Assembly: GCF_002198715.1 (NCBI RefSeq)
Contig: NZ_MWLK01000016.1
Coordinates: forward strand, 62,001 to 126,000
Direction: 5' to 3'
DNA: 64,000 bases
Source: Rhodomicrobium sp. R_RK_3
GTDB taxonomy: Bacteria; Pseudomonadota; Alphaproteobacteria; Rhizobiales; Rhodomicrobiaceae
Numbering within the stretch: position 1 is the first letter of the stretch; every line of letters starts with the position of its first letter. Positions 8,583 to 17,083 of this stretch are shown piece by piece. Both the position numbers and the translations under genes were made by a program. Below the pieces are notes generated by a model. The model was not told the origin of the DNA. It worked only from the letters and a program-made list of their open reading frames with translations, and made no database searches.

Positions 8583-9796
8583 AGCACGGGGTTCTCATTG
8601 GGCAGGCCGAGGGCGACCTTACCAAAATTGCCGCCCGCGGCGTCGAAGCTAAACGAGATATGCGCAGCAACCGCAAGCGCGTCGCGAAGCTGGCGCTGCA
8701 CCGCGCCGGACATTGCGAGCCCGCGCGCCCCGCTGATGGCGAACAGCGTCGAGACCGCCTCGGTGCAGAGATTGACGGAGAACGCGCCGTCGCGGCGATA
8801 GCGGTTCTTCTCCAGCATGCCGGGGATGCGGCCGGCGGCGGCGTCCTGCTGGGCGTCGATACAGGCTTGCCGCATGATGAGCCGGGCGGCGTCGATCTTG
8901 GCCGAGGCCTCGGCGATCTTGATCTGGATCGATTGCAGATCGCCGAGCCGGGCGCTGTTGAAGGTCGCGGTGCGCGTGCGCGTCGCCTCCACGTAATCGT
9001 CGAGGCAAGCTTGCGCGTTGCCGAGCGCGATGCCCGACAGCACATAGGGGAACAGCGCGAAGACCGGGATCCTGAACAGCGGCGCCGGATTGACGGCGTG
9101 CCCCGGCGTCGGCCCGCCCGCCATCGACGCCACCGCGACCGTCATGTGTTCCGGCACGAAGGCCTCGGCGATCTCGACATCATGCGAGCCGGTGCCTTGC
9201 AGGCCGAGCGCGGTCCAAGTGTCGATGATTTTGTAATCGCTCCTCGGCACTAGGAAGACGCGGTGCTCCGGCGGGCCGCCCTCGCCCGCGACCATCCCCG
9301 CCAGCATCGACCAGCCGCTCGGCTCGACGCCGGAGCAGAACGGCCAGCGGCCTTTCAGCACATAGCCGCCTTCGGCTTTCTTGGCGCGGCCAGCAGGAAA
9401 CACGAAGGAGGAGGCGATCAGCACATCCGGGCTCTCGTCCCAGATGGCGTTCTGCGCGGCCTCGTCGAACATGGCCAGCATCCAATGATGGCTAGCCAGA
9501 TTCGTGACGTTCCAGGCGACGGAGGCATCGCCCCGCGCCAGCACATCGGCGATGTCGATCATGGCGACGTAATCCAGCTCCGCCCCGCCGACCCGGCGCG
9601 GCTGGCAGATGCGGAACAGGCCCGATGCGTGCAATGCGCGCTCGGTCTCCTCGGGCAGACGCCGCAGCGCCTCGGTCTCCACCGCGCGCTCGCGCAGCAT
9701 CGGCACCAGCGCCTCGGCGCGCTGCATCATGGCGTTGTAGCCGGCGCCCATATTAGCCCAGGGGCGCCTTGGGGCCGTCGCATTGGTCTCGGACAT
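8579..9796 (-). CDS. Acyl-CoA-dehydrogenase-fold flavoprotein (possible monooxygenase)
   Basis: A 405-residue flavoprotein of the acyl-CoA dehydrogenase superfamily, closest in layout to the flavin-dependent hydroxylases of the HsaA/DszC group: RRLPEETERALHASGLFRICQPRRVGGAELD near the N-terminus, GDASVAWNVTNLASHHWMLA in the alpha domain, GRWPFCSGVEPSGWSMLAG in the beta domain, and LQGTGSHDVEIAEAFVPEH. A dehydrogenase catalytic glutamate is not obvious. HsaA-type enzymes hydroxylate ring substrates using reduced flavin from a partner reductase, but none is adjacent. Start is the ATG at 9796 (MSETNA); upstream codons overlap the preceding gap. It lies 25 bases after the VOC gene and overlaps tetR. 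A monooxygenase role is inferred. Confidence 0.8.
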   Translation of the reverse strand: MSETNATAPRRPWANMGAGYNAMMQRAEALVPMLRERAVETEALRRLPEETERALHASGLFRICQPRRVGGAELDYVAMIDIADVLARGDASVAWNVTNLASHHWMLAMFDEAAQNAIWDESPDVLIASSFVFPAGRAKKAEGGYVLKGRWPFCSGVEPSGWSMLAGMVAGEGGPPEHRVFLVPRSDYKIIDTWTALGLQGTGSHDVEIAEAFVPEHMTVAVASMAGGPTPGHAVNPAPLFRIPVFALFPYVLSGIALGNAQACLDDYVEATRTRTATFNSARLGDLQSIQIKIAEASAKIDAARLIMRQACIDAQQDAAAGRIPGMLEKNRYRRDGAFSVNLCTEAVSTLFAISGARGLAMSGAVQRQLRDALAVAAHISFSFDAAGGNFGKVALGLPNENPVL

Positions 9797-9821
9797 CGCG
9801 TCCTCCGCTTTGGGTTGGGCG

Positions 9822-10313
9822 TCAATGCCCGCTGGGGGCGAAATCCGGGCGGTCCAGATAGAGTGAGGCGGCCAGCGCCTCGCCCTCCTGCGGCGCGAAT
9901 TCAGCAAGGCTGCGCAATTCGGGGATGCGCGAGCGGTCGAGCGTCGTCACATCCGGCCAGTCGACTTCGAGCAGATTGCCACCAGGGTCGCGCAGATACA
10001 TCTGCACCGAGCCGTCCGGCAGCTCGTTGATGGCATTGCGGAAGGTGACCGATTCCAGCGCGCCGAGCTTTTTTGCCGCTTCATAGACGGCGTGGAAATC
10101 GTCCACATCGAGCGCGAAATGCTGATAGACCGGCACATGGTCGTCGAGCTGGAAGACGTGGAGCTGTAAATTCCCGCAGCGCAGATATTGCGTGGTGAAA
10201 CCGAAATTATAGGTCGGGATGCGCTCCATGCCGAAAACGGTCTCGTAGAACCGCAGGGACGCCTCCAGGTCTTTCGACCCGATCGACAGATGATTGAAGC
10301 CAAGCGCACGCAT
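9822..10313 (-). CDS. VOC-superfamily enzyme, extradiol-dioxygenase/glyoxalase type
   Basis: A 163-residue protein with the beta-alpha-beta-beta-beta fold of vicinal oxygen chelate enzymes. The metal triad can be read as His8 (GFNHLSI), His65 (YQHFALDV) and Glu116 (GNLLEVDWP), the 2-His-1-Glu set of extradiol dioxygenases and glyoxalase I. The one-repeat length matches glyoxalase-like enzymes more than two-domain extradiol dioxygenases. The ATG at 10313 starts at the conserved strand. A palindrome with possible operator function lies 25 bases upstream. With the neighbouring ring-hydroxylase-like flavoprotein and cyclase-family hydrolase, a ring-cleavage or isomerase step is plausible but not proven. 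Confidence 0.82.
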   Translation of the reverse strand: MRALGFNHLSIGSKDLEASLRFYETVFGMERIPTYNFGFTTQYLRCGNLQLHVFQLDDHVPVYQHFALDVDDFHAVYEAAKKLGALESVTFRNAINELPDGSVQMYLRDPGGNLLEVDWPDVTTLDRSRIPELRSLAEFAPQEGEALAASLYLDRPDFAPSGH

Positions 10314-10337
10314 CTGGGGGTTCCTCACTTGCCTTGA

Positions 10338-10351
10338 TTATCAGTCGATAA
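10338..10351. promoter_or_regulatory. Palindromic operator candidate 1 for the TetR regulator
   Basis: TTATCAGTCGATAA, an inverted repeat with half-sites TTATC and GATAA, within the wider context GATTATC...GATAATTTA. It lies 25 bases upstream of the VOC gene ATG. The same pattern occurs at 13588-13601 upstream of the cyclase-family gene. The sequence match is direct; binding by the TetR protein is inferred. Confidence 0.65.
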
Positions 10352-10383
10352 TTTAGCGTGAGTTGCGCGGCGGGACAAGGCTT

Positions 10384-11157
10384 TCAATCGGCGGTCCAGC
10401 CGCCGTCGAGCATGAGCGAGGAACCCGTCATCAGCGCCGAGGCGTCGGAGGCGAGGAAGATCGCGGCGCCCATCAGGTCCTCGAGCGTGCCGAGCCGCCC
10501 GAGCTTGATCTTGGAGATGACGCTGCGGCGGAAGGCTTCGTCCTCGAAATAAGGCCGCGTCATCGGCGTCTCGATGAAGGTCGGGCAGATGGTGTTGACG
10601 CGGATGGCGTGCGGCCCGAGTTCGATGGCCATGGCACGCGAAAACCCCTCCATCGCCCATTTGGAGGCGCAATAGAGCGAGCGGTTCGGGCCCCCGACAT
10701 GGCCCATCTGCGAGGACACGTTGATGATCGAGCCCGGCTTGCCCGCCGCGATGAGCTTGCGGACGACGGCCTGGGCGGCGAAATAGGCGGCGCGGACATT
10801 GAGGTTGAAGATGGCGTCGAAATCGGCGGGAGGCACGTCGACGAAGGGCTTTGGCCGGTTGGTGCCGGCATTGTTGAAGAGGATGTCGTAGGGCTCGGCG
10901 CGGTCGATGGCGGCGGCGAAGGCTTCGAGATCGGTGACGTCGCAGGCGAGCGTATCGGCGCGCTGGCCGCGCGCGCGGATGGCCTCGGCGGCGGCTTCGA
11001 TCTCGGCCGCGCTACGCGCACAGAGCGTGACATGCGCCCCGGCCTCCGCGAAGGCGGCGGCGACCGCGAGGCCGATGCCGCGCCCGGCTCCGGTCACCAG
11101 CGCCCGCCGCCCGTCGAGGCGGAAGGACGGGGTCTTCGGCAGCTCGTTTGCGTCCAT
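10384..11157 (-). CDS. SDR-family oxidoreductase
   Basis: A 257-residue classical SDR. Motifs: TGAGRGIG at the cofactor site, NNAGTN near residue 95, NVSSQMG with the catalytic serine, and YCASKWA with Tyr and Lys; the C-terminal SSLMLDGGWTAD is typical of 3-oxoacyl/gluconate-type SDRs. Start is the ATG at 11157; the upstream open frame overlaps repeat B and is rejected. It sits inside the TetR cluster, separated from the HisD-like gene by repeat B and from the VOC gene by an operator-like palindrome. Substrate unknown. Confidence 0.87.
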   Translation of the reverse strand: MDANELPKTPSFRLDGRRALVTGAGRGIGLAVAAAFAEAGAHVTLCARSAAEIEAAAEAIRARGQRADTLACDVTDLEAFAAAIDRAEPYDILFNNAGTNRPKPFVDVPPADFDAIFNLNVRAAYFAAQAVVRKLIAAGKPGSIINVSSQMGHVGGPNRSLYCASKWAMEGFSRAMAIELGPHAIRVNTICPTFIETPMTRPYFEDEAFRRSVISKIKLGRLGTLEDLMGAAIFLASDASALMTGSSLMLDGGWTAD

Positions 11158-11198
11158 GGTGTGTTCCCCTGTCCCCGTTCCCCAAAGTTCCCCTACTC

Positions 11199-11297
11199 CG
11201 TCGCCCCGGCCGTCAGAGCCGGGGCCCACTCGCCTCACCTCTTGCCGCAACGCCCGTGGATCTGCGAGTGAGCCCCGGCTCAAGGCCGGGACGACGA
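11199..11297. repeat. Palindromic intergenic repeat, family B
   Basis: CGTCGCCCCGGCCGTCAGAG begins the left arm and continues CCGGGGCCCACTCGCCTC; the right arm has GCGAGTGAGCCCCGGCTCAA and ends GGCCGGGACGACGAG. About 99 bases, placed between the HisD-like and SDR genes. Other copies are at 19357, 60570 and, degenerate, 6171. Confidence 0.8.
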
Positions 11298-11299
11298 GA

Positions 11300-12607
11300 T
11301 TATTCGGCGGCTGCGCCGTATGGCACATTCCGCCCGCCATAGCGCCGAACGCGGATGTTCGCCTGCTCGGCATGGCCGACAAAGCCCTCCAGCATGCACA
11401 GCCGCGAGCAATATTCGCCGACCTTCGCGGAGGCTTCATCCGTCAGCACGCGCTGGTAGGTGCAGGTCTTCAGGAATTTGCCGACCCACAAGCCCCCCGT
11501 ATAGCGCGCCGCCTTCATGGTGGGCAGCGTGTGGTTGGTGCCGATCACCTTGTCGCCATAGGCCACATTGGTGCGCGGGCCGAGGAACAGCGCGCCGTAA
11601 TTGGTCATCCGCTTGAGGAAATAATCCGGGTCGCGCGTCATCACCTGCACATGCTCGGAGGCAATGCGGTCGGCCTCGCGCACCATCTCCTCCTCGTCCT
11701 CGCAGACGACGACCTCGCCATAATCCTCCCAGGCTTTGCCGGCAATGGCCGCGGTCGGCAGGATCTTCAGCAGCCGCTCGATCTCGGCCATGGTGTCGCG
11801 CGCCAGCTTCTCGGAATTGGTGAGCAGGATCGCGGGCGAGTTCGGCCCGTGTTCGGCTTGGCCCAGGAGGTCGGTCGCGCAGATTTCGCCGTCGACGCTG
11901 TCGTCGGCGATCACCAGCGTCTCGGTCGGACCGGCGAACAGGTCGATGCCGACGCGCCCGTAAAGCTGGCGCTTGGCCTCGGCGACGAAGGCATTGCCCG
12001 GCCCGACCAGCATATCGACCGGCGCGATGCTCTCCGTCCCGAGCGCCATCGCCCCGACCGCCTGGATGCCGCCGAGGCAGTAGATCTCATCCGCACCGGC
12101 CATATGCTGGGCGGCGACGATGGCGGCGGCGGGCTTGCCATGGAAGGGCGGCGCGCAGGTGGCGATCCGCTCGACGCCCGCAACTTTCGCGGTGATGATC
12201 GACATATGCGCCGAGGCCACCATCGGATATTTGCCACCGGGCACATAGCAGCCGACCGAATTCACCGGGATGTTCTTATGACCCAGCACGACGCCCGGCA
12301 GCGTCTCGACCTCGATATCCTTCAAGGCGTCGCGCTGGTGCTGGGCAAAGCCGCGCACCTGCTCCTGGGCGAAGCGGATATCGTCCAGATCGCGCTGCGG
12401 GAGCTGCGACAGGCAGTCCTTGATCTCGGCATCGGTGAGCCGGAAATCCTCTCGCTCCCAGCCGTCGAACTTGGCCGAGAGCGCGCGCACGGCCCGATCG
12501 CCGCGCGCCTCGATATCGGCCAGGATGGTCTCGACGGCGGTGCGCACCTGCGCGGCGTCTTCCGCCCGCAAGGCCGCGTCCCGGCCGCGCTTGAGATATT
12601 TCGCCAT
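11300..12607 (-). CDS. HisD-like NAD-dependent dehydrogenase (catabolic paralog)
   Basis: A 435-residue member of the histidinol dehydrogenase family. The zinc-site residues are recognisable: Gln and His in [12 protein letters not shown], the catalytic Glu-His in IASEHVQVM, the [13 protein letters not shown] block, and His in [10 protein letters not shown] near the end. The distinctive [21 protein letters not shown] stretch is typical of catabolic paralogs (sulfopropanediol dehydrogenase HpsN-type and relatives) rather than biosynthetic HisD. No other his gene is near, and it lies in a TetR-flanked catabolic cluster 12 bases downstream of the cyclase-family gene. The start ATG at 12607 follows the GCGCC of the upstream spacer. 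Oxidation of an alcohol to an acid is the likely chemistry; substrate unknown. Confidence 0.82.
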   Translation of the reverse strand: MAKYLKRGRDAALRAEDAAQVRTAVETILADIEARGDRAVRALSAKFDGWEREDFRLTDAEIKDCLSQLPQRDLDDIRFAQEQVRGFAQHQRDALKDIEVETLPGVVLGHKNIPVNSVGCYVPGGKYPMVASAHMSIITAKVAGVERIATCAPPFHGKPAAAIVAAQHMAGADEIYCLGGIQAVGAMALGTESIAPVDMLVGPGNAFVAEAKRQLYGRVGIDLFAGPTETLVIADDSVDGEICATDLLGQAEHGPNSPAILLTNSEKLARDTMAEIERLLKILPTAAIAGKAWEDYGEVVVCEDEEEMVREADRIASEHVQVMTRDPDYFLKRMTNYGALFLGPRTNVAYGDKVIGTNHTLPTMKAARYTGGLWVGKFLKTCTYQRVLTDEASAKVGEYCSRLCMLEGFVGHAEQANIRVRRYGGRNVPYGAAAE

Positions 12608-12619
12608 GGCGCCTTGTCC

Positions 12620-13570
12620 TTATTTGATCGCCTGTGGATTGATCGGCGAGCCGGCCCCGCCCGGCAGATGCAGCGGCGGCGCGATGAAGAAGAACTCATA
12701 AACCTTGTCGGAGGCGCAATCCTCGGCGAGTTCCTTCAGATAGAAGATCTCGCCCATGGAAATGCCGAGCGCCGGGATCACCACCCAATGCCAGGGCTGG
12801 TTGGCTTCGTTGGTCTCGTTCGGCCGCACCTCACAGCCCCAGGTATCGGAGCAGATCGCGGCGACGTCCTTCTCCTTCAGCCAGAAGCAGGTCTCGAAGG
12901 CAAAGCCCGGCGCCGCGCCGCCCGCGTAGCCCGACCAGTCCTTCTTGGCGAGGCAGCGCTCCTGATGGCCGGTGCGCACGATGACGAAATCGCCCTTGCG
13001 GATCGCCACCCCTTGCGCCGCCGCGCATTCGTCCATGTCGGAATTCGTAATCGCATAGCCGTCGGCGAGCGAATCCAAGCCCTTGAAGCGCGCCATGTCG
13101 AGCAGCACGCCCCGCCCGACCATCTTGTCGCGCGTATGCTCGATGCCGAGTTTTTTCGCGCCCCTAGCGTCGACCAACGTGGCGTCGAAACCATTATACA
13201 TCTTGTCGTCGAGGAAGATGTGGCAGAGCGCGTCCCACTGGGTCGAGGCCTGGCAGGGCATATTGATGGCGTCGTCGGCGTAGCGCAGGTATGGCGCGGG
13301 CTCGTCCTGATTGCCGGCGGCGGCGTCGGTGCCGGTCGCCAGCATGGTGTGGATGGGGTTCCAGCGGCCGCCGAACAGGCCCGACTGGATCGGCTCCTTC
13401 AGCGACAGGCCGAGCGAGAACACCTTGCCCCGCTTCACGAGCCCGGCGGCGCCGACAATGTCGGCGGGGGTCACGTTGTTCAAGGTGCCGATCTGGTCAT
13501 CCTTGCCCCAGCGGCCCCAATTGGAGATCTTTTTCGCCGCATCATAGATGGCTTGCCGGTTCAGGCTCAT
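12620..13570 (-). CDS. Cyclase-family (kynurenine formamidase-like) hydrolase
   Basis: A 316-residue protein of the cyclase/kynurenine formamidase superfamily (PF04199). It has the family NWGRWGKDDQIGTLNNVTP near the N-terminus, the metal site in QWDALCHIF (usually DxxxHxxxHxD-like, here with H only partly retained), GRGVLLDMAR, GDFVIVRTGHQ, and the C-terminal ALGISMGEIFYLKELAEDC. Members hydrolyse cyclic amides or lactones and related compounds. It is the first gene of the minus-strand cluster, with an operator-like palindrome 18 bases upstream of its ATG at 13570. The substrate cannot be named. Confidence 0.82.
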   Translation of the reverse strand: MSLNRQAIYDAAKKISNWGRWGKDDQIGTLNNVTPADIVGAAGLVKRGKVFSLGLSLKEPIQSGLFGGRWNPIHTMLATGTDAAAGNQDEPAPYLRYADDAINMPCQASTQWDALCHIFLDDKMYNGFDATLVDARGAKKLGIEHTRDKMVGRGVLLDMARFKGLDSLADGYAITNSDMDECAAAQGVAIRKGDFVIVRTGHQERCLAKKDWSGYAGGAAPGFAFETCFWLKEKDVAAICSDTWGCEVRPNETNEANQPWHWVVIPALGISMGEIFYLKELAEDCASDKVYEFFFIAPPLHLPGGAGSPINPQAIK

Positions 13571-13587
13571 TGCATCCTCCCAACTGA

Positions 13588-13601
13588 TTATCGACCGATA
13601 A
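13588..13601. promoter_or_regulatory. Palindromic operator candidate 2 for the TetR regulator
   Basis: TTATCGACCGATAA in the context GATTATC...GATAAATTA, 18 bases upstream of the cyclase-family gene. It is a nearly perfect palindrome and matches the site at 10338-10351 in 12 of 14 positions. Proposed target of the TetR protein encoded at 7839-8582 (inference). Confidence 0.65.
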
Positions 13602-13798
13602 ATTATAGCATCGAGGCGGATTTGTGAACCGCTTCCGACGGGCCGGGCAGACTGCCGCAGCAAGGCGGCGCGCGACATCCCGAGAATGTGAACCGGCCGC
13701 AAAGCCTTGGCGATTGCGCGGGTGCGATCCCGGCCTATGATTCTCACCGCTTCCAGAATGGCCGCCCCCGGCCGGCCTCCCGACCTCAGAGCGGACCC

Positions 13799-14563
13799 AT
13801 GATCGTGCATAAACTGCTTCCGGCATTCCTGATCGCCGCCGCCGCGCTCGCGGCCGCCCCGGCGCGCGCCGCCGACCTCACGATCTATAGCGGCGGGGCG
13901 GTGCAGAACGCGCTGGCCGAAGTCGCCACGCTCTATGAGAAGAAATCCGGATCGAAGCTCGACATCAGCTACATGCCGATGGGTCCGCTGATGCAGAAGC
14001 TCGGCGAGGGCGCCGCGCCGGACCTCGTGGTGCTGTCCGACGACCGCATGGCCGCCGCGACCAAATCCGCGACCGTCGACGCCGCCTCGATCACCGATAT
14101 CGGCCGCGTCGCCATCGGCGTCGCCGTCAATGCCAAGGCCCCTTACCCGGACATCTCCACGCCGGAAGCGCTCAAACAGGCGCTGCTTTCGGCCAAATCC
14201 ATCGTCTATATCGACCCGGCGCGCGGCACCAGCGGCGCCTATGTCGCCAAGATGATCGAGCAGCTCGGCATCGCCGACGCGGTCAAGGCCAAGACCACGC
14301 TCGGCAGCGGCGGCTATGTCATCGAGCCGGTCGGCCATGGCGAAATCGAACTCGGCATTCACCAGATTACCGAAATTCTGCCCGTCGAGGGCGCCAAGCT
14401 GGTCGGGCCGCTGCCGGCCCCGCTGCAAAAGGAAACGCTCTACCAGGGCGCGGCCCTCGCCGCCTCGCCGCGCAAGGCGCAGGGGCGTGCCTTCCTGGCC
14501 TTCGCCGCCTCGCCCGAGATGCGGCAGGTCTTTGTCGCCAAGGGTTTTCTCGAAAAACCCTGA
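13799..14563 (+). CDS. ModA-like periplasmic solute-binding protein, orphan
   Basis: A 254-residue exported protein. A signal peptide is clear: MIVHKLL, a hydrophobic AFLIAAAALAAA core and an ARA-A cleavage site near residue 25. The mature part starts DLTIYSGGAVQNALAEVATLYEKKSG, the opening of ModA-type (molybdate/anion) binding proteins, followed by PDLVVLSDDRM, YIDPARGTSGAYVAKMIEQLG and a C-terminal LAFAASPEMRQVFVAKGF. No permease or ATPase gene is adjacent; the next gene is an MFS permease. It may work with a transporter elsewhere or bind another anion. Start is the ATG at 13799 that gives the signal peptide. Confidence 0.8.
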   Translation: MIVHKLLPAFLIAAAALAAAPARAADLTIYSGGAVQNALAEVATLYEKKSGSKLDISYMPMGPLMQKLGEGAAPDLVVLSDDRMAAATKSATVDAASITDIGRVAIGVAVNAKAPYPDISTPEALKQALLSAKSIVYIDPARGTSGAYVAKMIEQLGIADAVKAKTTLGSGGYVIEPVGHGEIELGIHQITEILPVEGAKLVGPLPAPLQKETLYQGAALAASPRKAQGRAFLAFAASPEMRQVFVAKGFLEKP

Positions 14564-14600
14564 CGTGACCACGCAAGCCACAGTCAGAGCAGCAATTCGG

Positions 14601-14630
14601 GCGGCGGAACAAAGCCTTCCGCCGCGTTGT
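14601..14630 (+). terminator. Hairpin terminator candidate after the ModA-like gene
   Basis: CGGCGGAA and TTCCGCCG pair across a 7-base loop (stem 14602-14609 with 14617-14624), followed by CGTTGTTAT. The stem is strong but the T-run is poor, so termination is likely but not certain. Confidence 0.45.
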
Positions 14631-14707
14631 TATGGGCGCGCGATCCGCTGAGCCAATTCGACGCACGGGCCGCCCGGCTGAAATCGGCAAGATGAAGGAA
14701 ACGCTGC

Positions 14708-16018
14708 ATGGTCGCGGTGACGCCAGAGGAATTTTCGCGCGCGGATGTCAGCCGGCGGCTGAAGGCCATTTTCATCGGCTCGGTCGGCAATCTGGTCGAG
14801 TGGTATGATTTCTACGCCTACGCCGCCTTCGCGCTCTATTTCGCGCCCGCCTTCTTCCCCTCCGAAGACCCCGTCGTCCAGCAGCTCAACGCCGCCGTCT
14901 TGTTCGCCGCCGGCTTCCTGGTCCGCCCGCTCGGCGGCTGGCTGTTCGGCTACCTGGCCGATCGCCATGGCCGCCGCAATGCGCTGACGCTGTCGGTCGT
15001 GCTGATGTGCTTCGGCTCGCTGATGATCGCGGTGACGCCGACCTATGCCACCATCGGCATCGCCGCCCCCATCGTGCTCGGCATCGCGCGCATGGTGCAG
15101 GGCCTCAGCCTTGGCGGCGAATACGGCACCAGCGCCACCTATCTCACGGAAATCGCCGACGAAAAGCACCGCGGCTTCTATTCCAGCTTCCAATATGTGA
15201 CGCTGATCGGCGGCCAGCTCTGTGCCATCCTCGTGCTGATCCTGCTGCAGCAGTTCTTCCTGACGCCCGACGAGCTCAGGGCCTGGGGCTGGCGCATCCC
15301 GTTCTTCATCGGCGCGCTGCTGGCCATCGTCGCCGCCGTGATGCGCCGCAATCTTCAGGAAACCGAAGCCTTCGTCGAAGCGCAGAAGACCGGCACGGAG
15401 AGCAATTCGCTGCGCGCGCTGCTGAAATACCCGCGCGAGATCCTCTTGGTGGTGGGCCTGACCGCAGGCGGCACGGCAGCTTTCTACACCTACACGACCT
15501 ATATGCAGAAATTCCTGAAACTGTCGGTCGGGCTGACGGACAATCAGACGACGCTGGTCACCGCCGGCAGCCTGATCTTCGCCATGGTGCTGCAACCGCT
15601 TTACGGCGCGCTGTCCGACCGGATCGGGCGCAAATGGCTGCTGATCTGGTTCGGCGTCACCGGCACCTTGTTTACCGTGCCGCTGCTCAACCTGCTCGGC
15701 CAGTCGAAATCGGCCCTCACCGCCTTCCTTCTGATCTGCGCCGCCTGGCTGATCGTCTCCGGCTACACCTCGATCAACGCCGTGGTGAAGGCCGAGTTGT
15801 TCCCCACCAAGGTGCGCGCGACGGGCGTCGGCCTGCCCTATGCGGTCACCGTCTCGATTTTTGGCGGCACGGCGGATTCGATCGCGCTCTATTTCAAGTC
15901 GATCGGGCACGAGGTCTGGTTCGCCTACTACCTCACCGCGCTCATCGCCATCTCGCTCCTCGTCTATTTGACGATGCGCGACACCAAGCACCATTCGGCG
16001 ATGCACCGCCACGAATGA
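14708..16018 (+). CDS. MFS permease of the metabolite:H+ symporter (KgtP/ProP-like) family
   Basis: A 436-residue inner-membrane carrier with about 12 predicted transmembrane segments. It starts FIGSVGNLVEWYDFYAYA, the hallmark of the metabolite:H+ symporter family (KgtP, ProP, ShiA), has the MFS loop GYLADRHGRRNALT between TM2 and TM3, GLSLGGEYGTSATYLTE in TM4, and the second-half loop ALSDRIGRKW. Likely substrates are carboxylates such as 2-ketoglutarate or a related compound. AGGAAA lies just upstream of the ATG. The substrate cannot be settled from sequence. Confidence 0.87.
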   Translation: MVAVTPEEFSRADVSRRLKAIFIGSVGNLVEWYDFYAYAAFALYFAPAFFPSEDPVVQQLNAAVLFAAGFLVRPLGGWLFGYLADRHGRRNALTLSVVLMCFGSLMIAVTPTYATIGIAAPIVLGIARMVQGLSLGGEYGTSATYLTEIADEKHRGFYSSFQYVTLIGGQLCAILVLILLQQFFLTPDELRAWGWRIPFFIGALLAIVAAVMRRNLQETEAFVEAQKTGTESNSLRALLKYPREILLVVGLTAGGTAAFYTYTTYMQKFLKLSVGLTDNQTTLVTAGSLIFAMVLQPLYGALSDRIGRKWLLIWFGVTGTLFTVPLLNLLGQSKSALTAFLLICAAWLIVSGYTSINAVVKAELFPTKVRATGVGLPYAVTVSIFGGTADSIALYFKSIGHEVWFAYYLTALIAISLLVYLTMRDTKHHSAMHRHE

Positions 16019-16039
16019 GTTCAGCAATGGAGCACAGCG

Positions 16040-16342
16040 ATGGCCAAGGCCAAAGGCAAGACCAAGCCGCCGGATAAATGGTCCGCCGAAGTCACCGAAC
16101 ATAGCGACGCCCTCGATCTCGAACATGATGTGTTCAAAGGCAGCGACCCCGACGAGATCGCGCGGTCGCTGAAGCGGTCGGCGGAGGCCAGCAAGCGGCG
16201 CAAAACCACGCCCTACCAGTCCGCCATGTCGATGCTGACTTTCTACATCAACCGGGCCGGGACAAACCTGCCCGCCGCCCAGCTCAAGACGCTGGAGGCG
16301 GCAAAAACCTCGCTGAAGCGCGTTTTCGGCCGCGAAGATTGA
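16040..16342 (+). CDS. DUF3175 family protein
   Basis: A 100-residue hydrophilic protein matching the DUF3175 pattern: KWSAEVTEHSDALDLEHDVFKG, then DPDEIARSLKRSAEASKRRK, PYQSAMSMLTFYINRAGTNL and a final lysine-rich helix. Function is unknown. It lies 22 bases after the MFS gene, possibly in the same transcript. The basic N-terminus (AKAKGKTKPP) could bind nucleic acid, but that is speculation. Confidence 0.8.
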   Translation: MAKAKGKTKPPDKWSAEVTEHSDALDLEHDVFKGSDPDEIARSLKRSAEASKRRKTTPYQSAMSMLTFYINRAGTNLPAAQLKTLEAAKTSLKRVFGRED

Positions 16343-16412
16343 TCCGGCCGGGCCTGACTTGCGGCGGCAATGCGCGTAATCTCTCCCGCTCGTGAAAGCA
16401 GGAGCGGCATTG

Positions 16413-17081
16413 ATGACCGAAAAGACCCCGAACGAAGTGGATCGCTATCTGGCCGAGAGCTTGCGCCTCGGCGATCCGGCGCTGGACGCGGCGCTTGCGG
16501 CCAATGAAGCGGCGCATCTGCCCGCCATCGACGTGTCGCCCCTGCAGGGCCAGTTGCTCAATCTGCTCGCCCGCATGATCGGCGCGAGGCGCATCCTCGA
16601 AATCGGCACGCTCGGCGGCTACAGCACGATCTGCCTCGCCCGCGCGGTCGGCAAGCAGGGCCGCGTCATCACCCTCGAAGCGGAACCCGCCCACGCCGCC
16701 GTCGCCAAATCGAATATCGCCAATGCCGGGCTCGCCGACGCGGTCGATTTGCGCATCGGCTTCGCCATCGACCTCCTGCCGGCGCTGACCGCCGAAGCGC
16801 CGTTCGACCTGATCTTCCTTGACGCCGACAAACCGTCCATGCCGGACTACCTGACCTGGGCGCTCAAACTCTCCCGCCCCGGCACGGTGATCGTCGGCGA
16901 CAATGTGGTGCGCCAGGGCGAAGTCGCGAACCCTGACAGTATCGACCCGAGCGTGCAGGGCGTCCAGCGCTTCCTAAAAATGATCGGCGAGAACCCGCGC
17001 CTCAGCGCCACGGCCCTGCAGACCGTCGGCGGCAAGGGCTGGGACGGCCTCGCCATCGCCCTGGTCGGCGAGGAAGCGTAG
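16413..17081 (+). CDS. Class I SAM-dependent O-methyltransferase (Methyltransf_3)
   Basis: A 222-residue methyltransferase of the catechol/caffeoyl-CoA O-methyltransferase group. The SAM motif is RILEIGTLGGYSTICLA, followed by ITLEAEPAHAAVAKSNIANAG, and FDLIFLDADKPSMPDYL carries the metal-binding Asp (motif IV) with VGDNVVRQG as the next metal ligand site. The ATG at 16413 follows GCAGGAGCGG; the GTG at 16392 is a weaker choice. Substrate not predictable. Confidence 0.86.
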   Translation: MTEKTPNEVDRYLAESLRLGDPALDAALAANEAAHLPAIDVSPLQGQLLNLLARMIGARRILEIGTLGGYSTICLARAVGKQGRVITLEAEPAHAAVAKSNIANAGLADAVDLRIGFAIDLLPALTAEAPFDLIFLDADKPSMPDYLTWALKLSRPGTVIVGDNVVRQGEVANPDSIDPSVQGVQRFLKMIGENPRLSATALQTVGGKGWDGLAIALVGEEA

Positions 17082-17083
17082 GC

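Noticed and set aside
11300-12607. Biosynthetic hisD
   Set aside because: No other his gene nearby, catabolic context, and catabolic-type [16 protein letters not shown] block.
10907-13627. Long plus-strand open frame (906 codons) across the HisD-like and cyclase-family genes
   Set aside because: Antisense to well-supported genes and crosses repeat B; residue composition is typical of a shadow frame.
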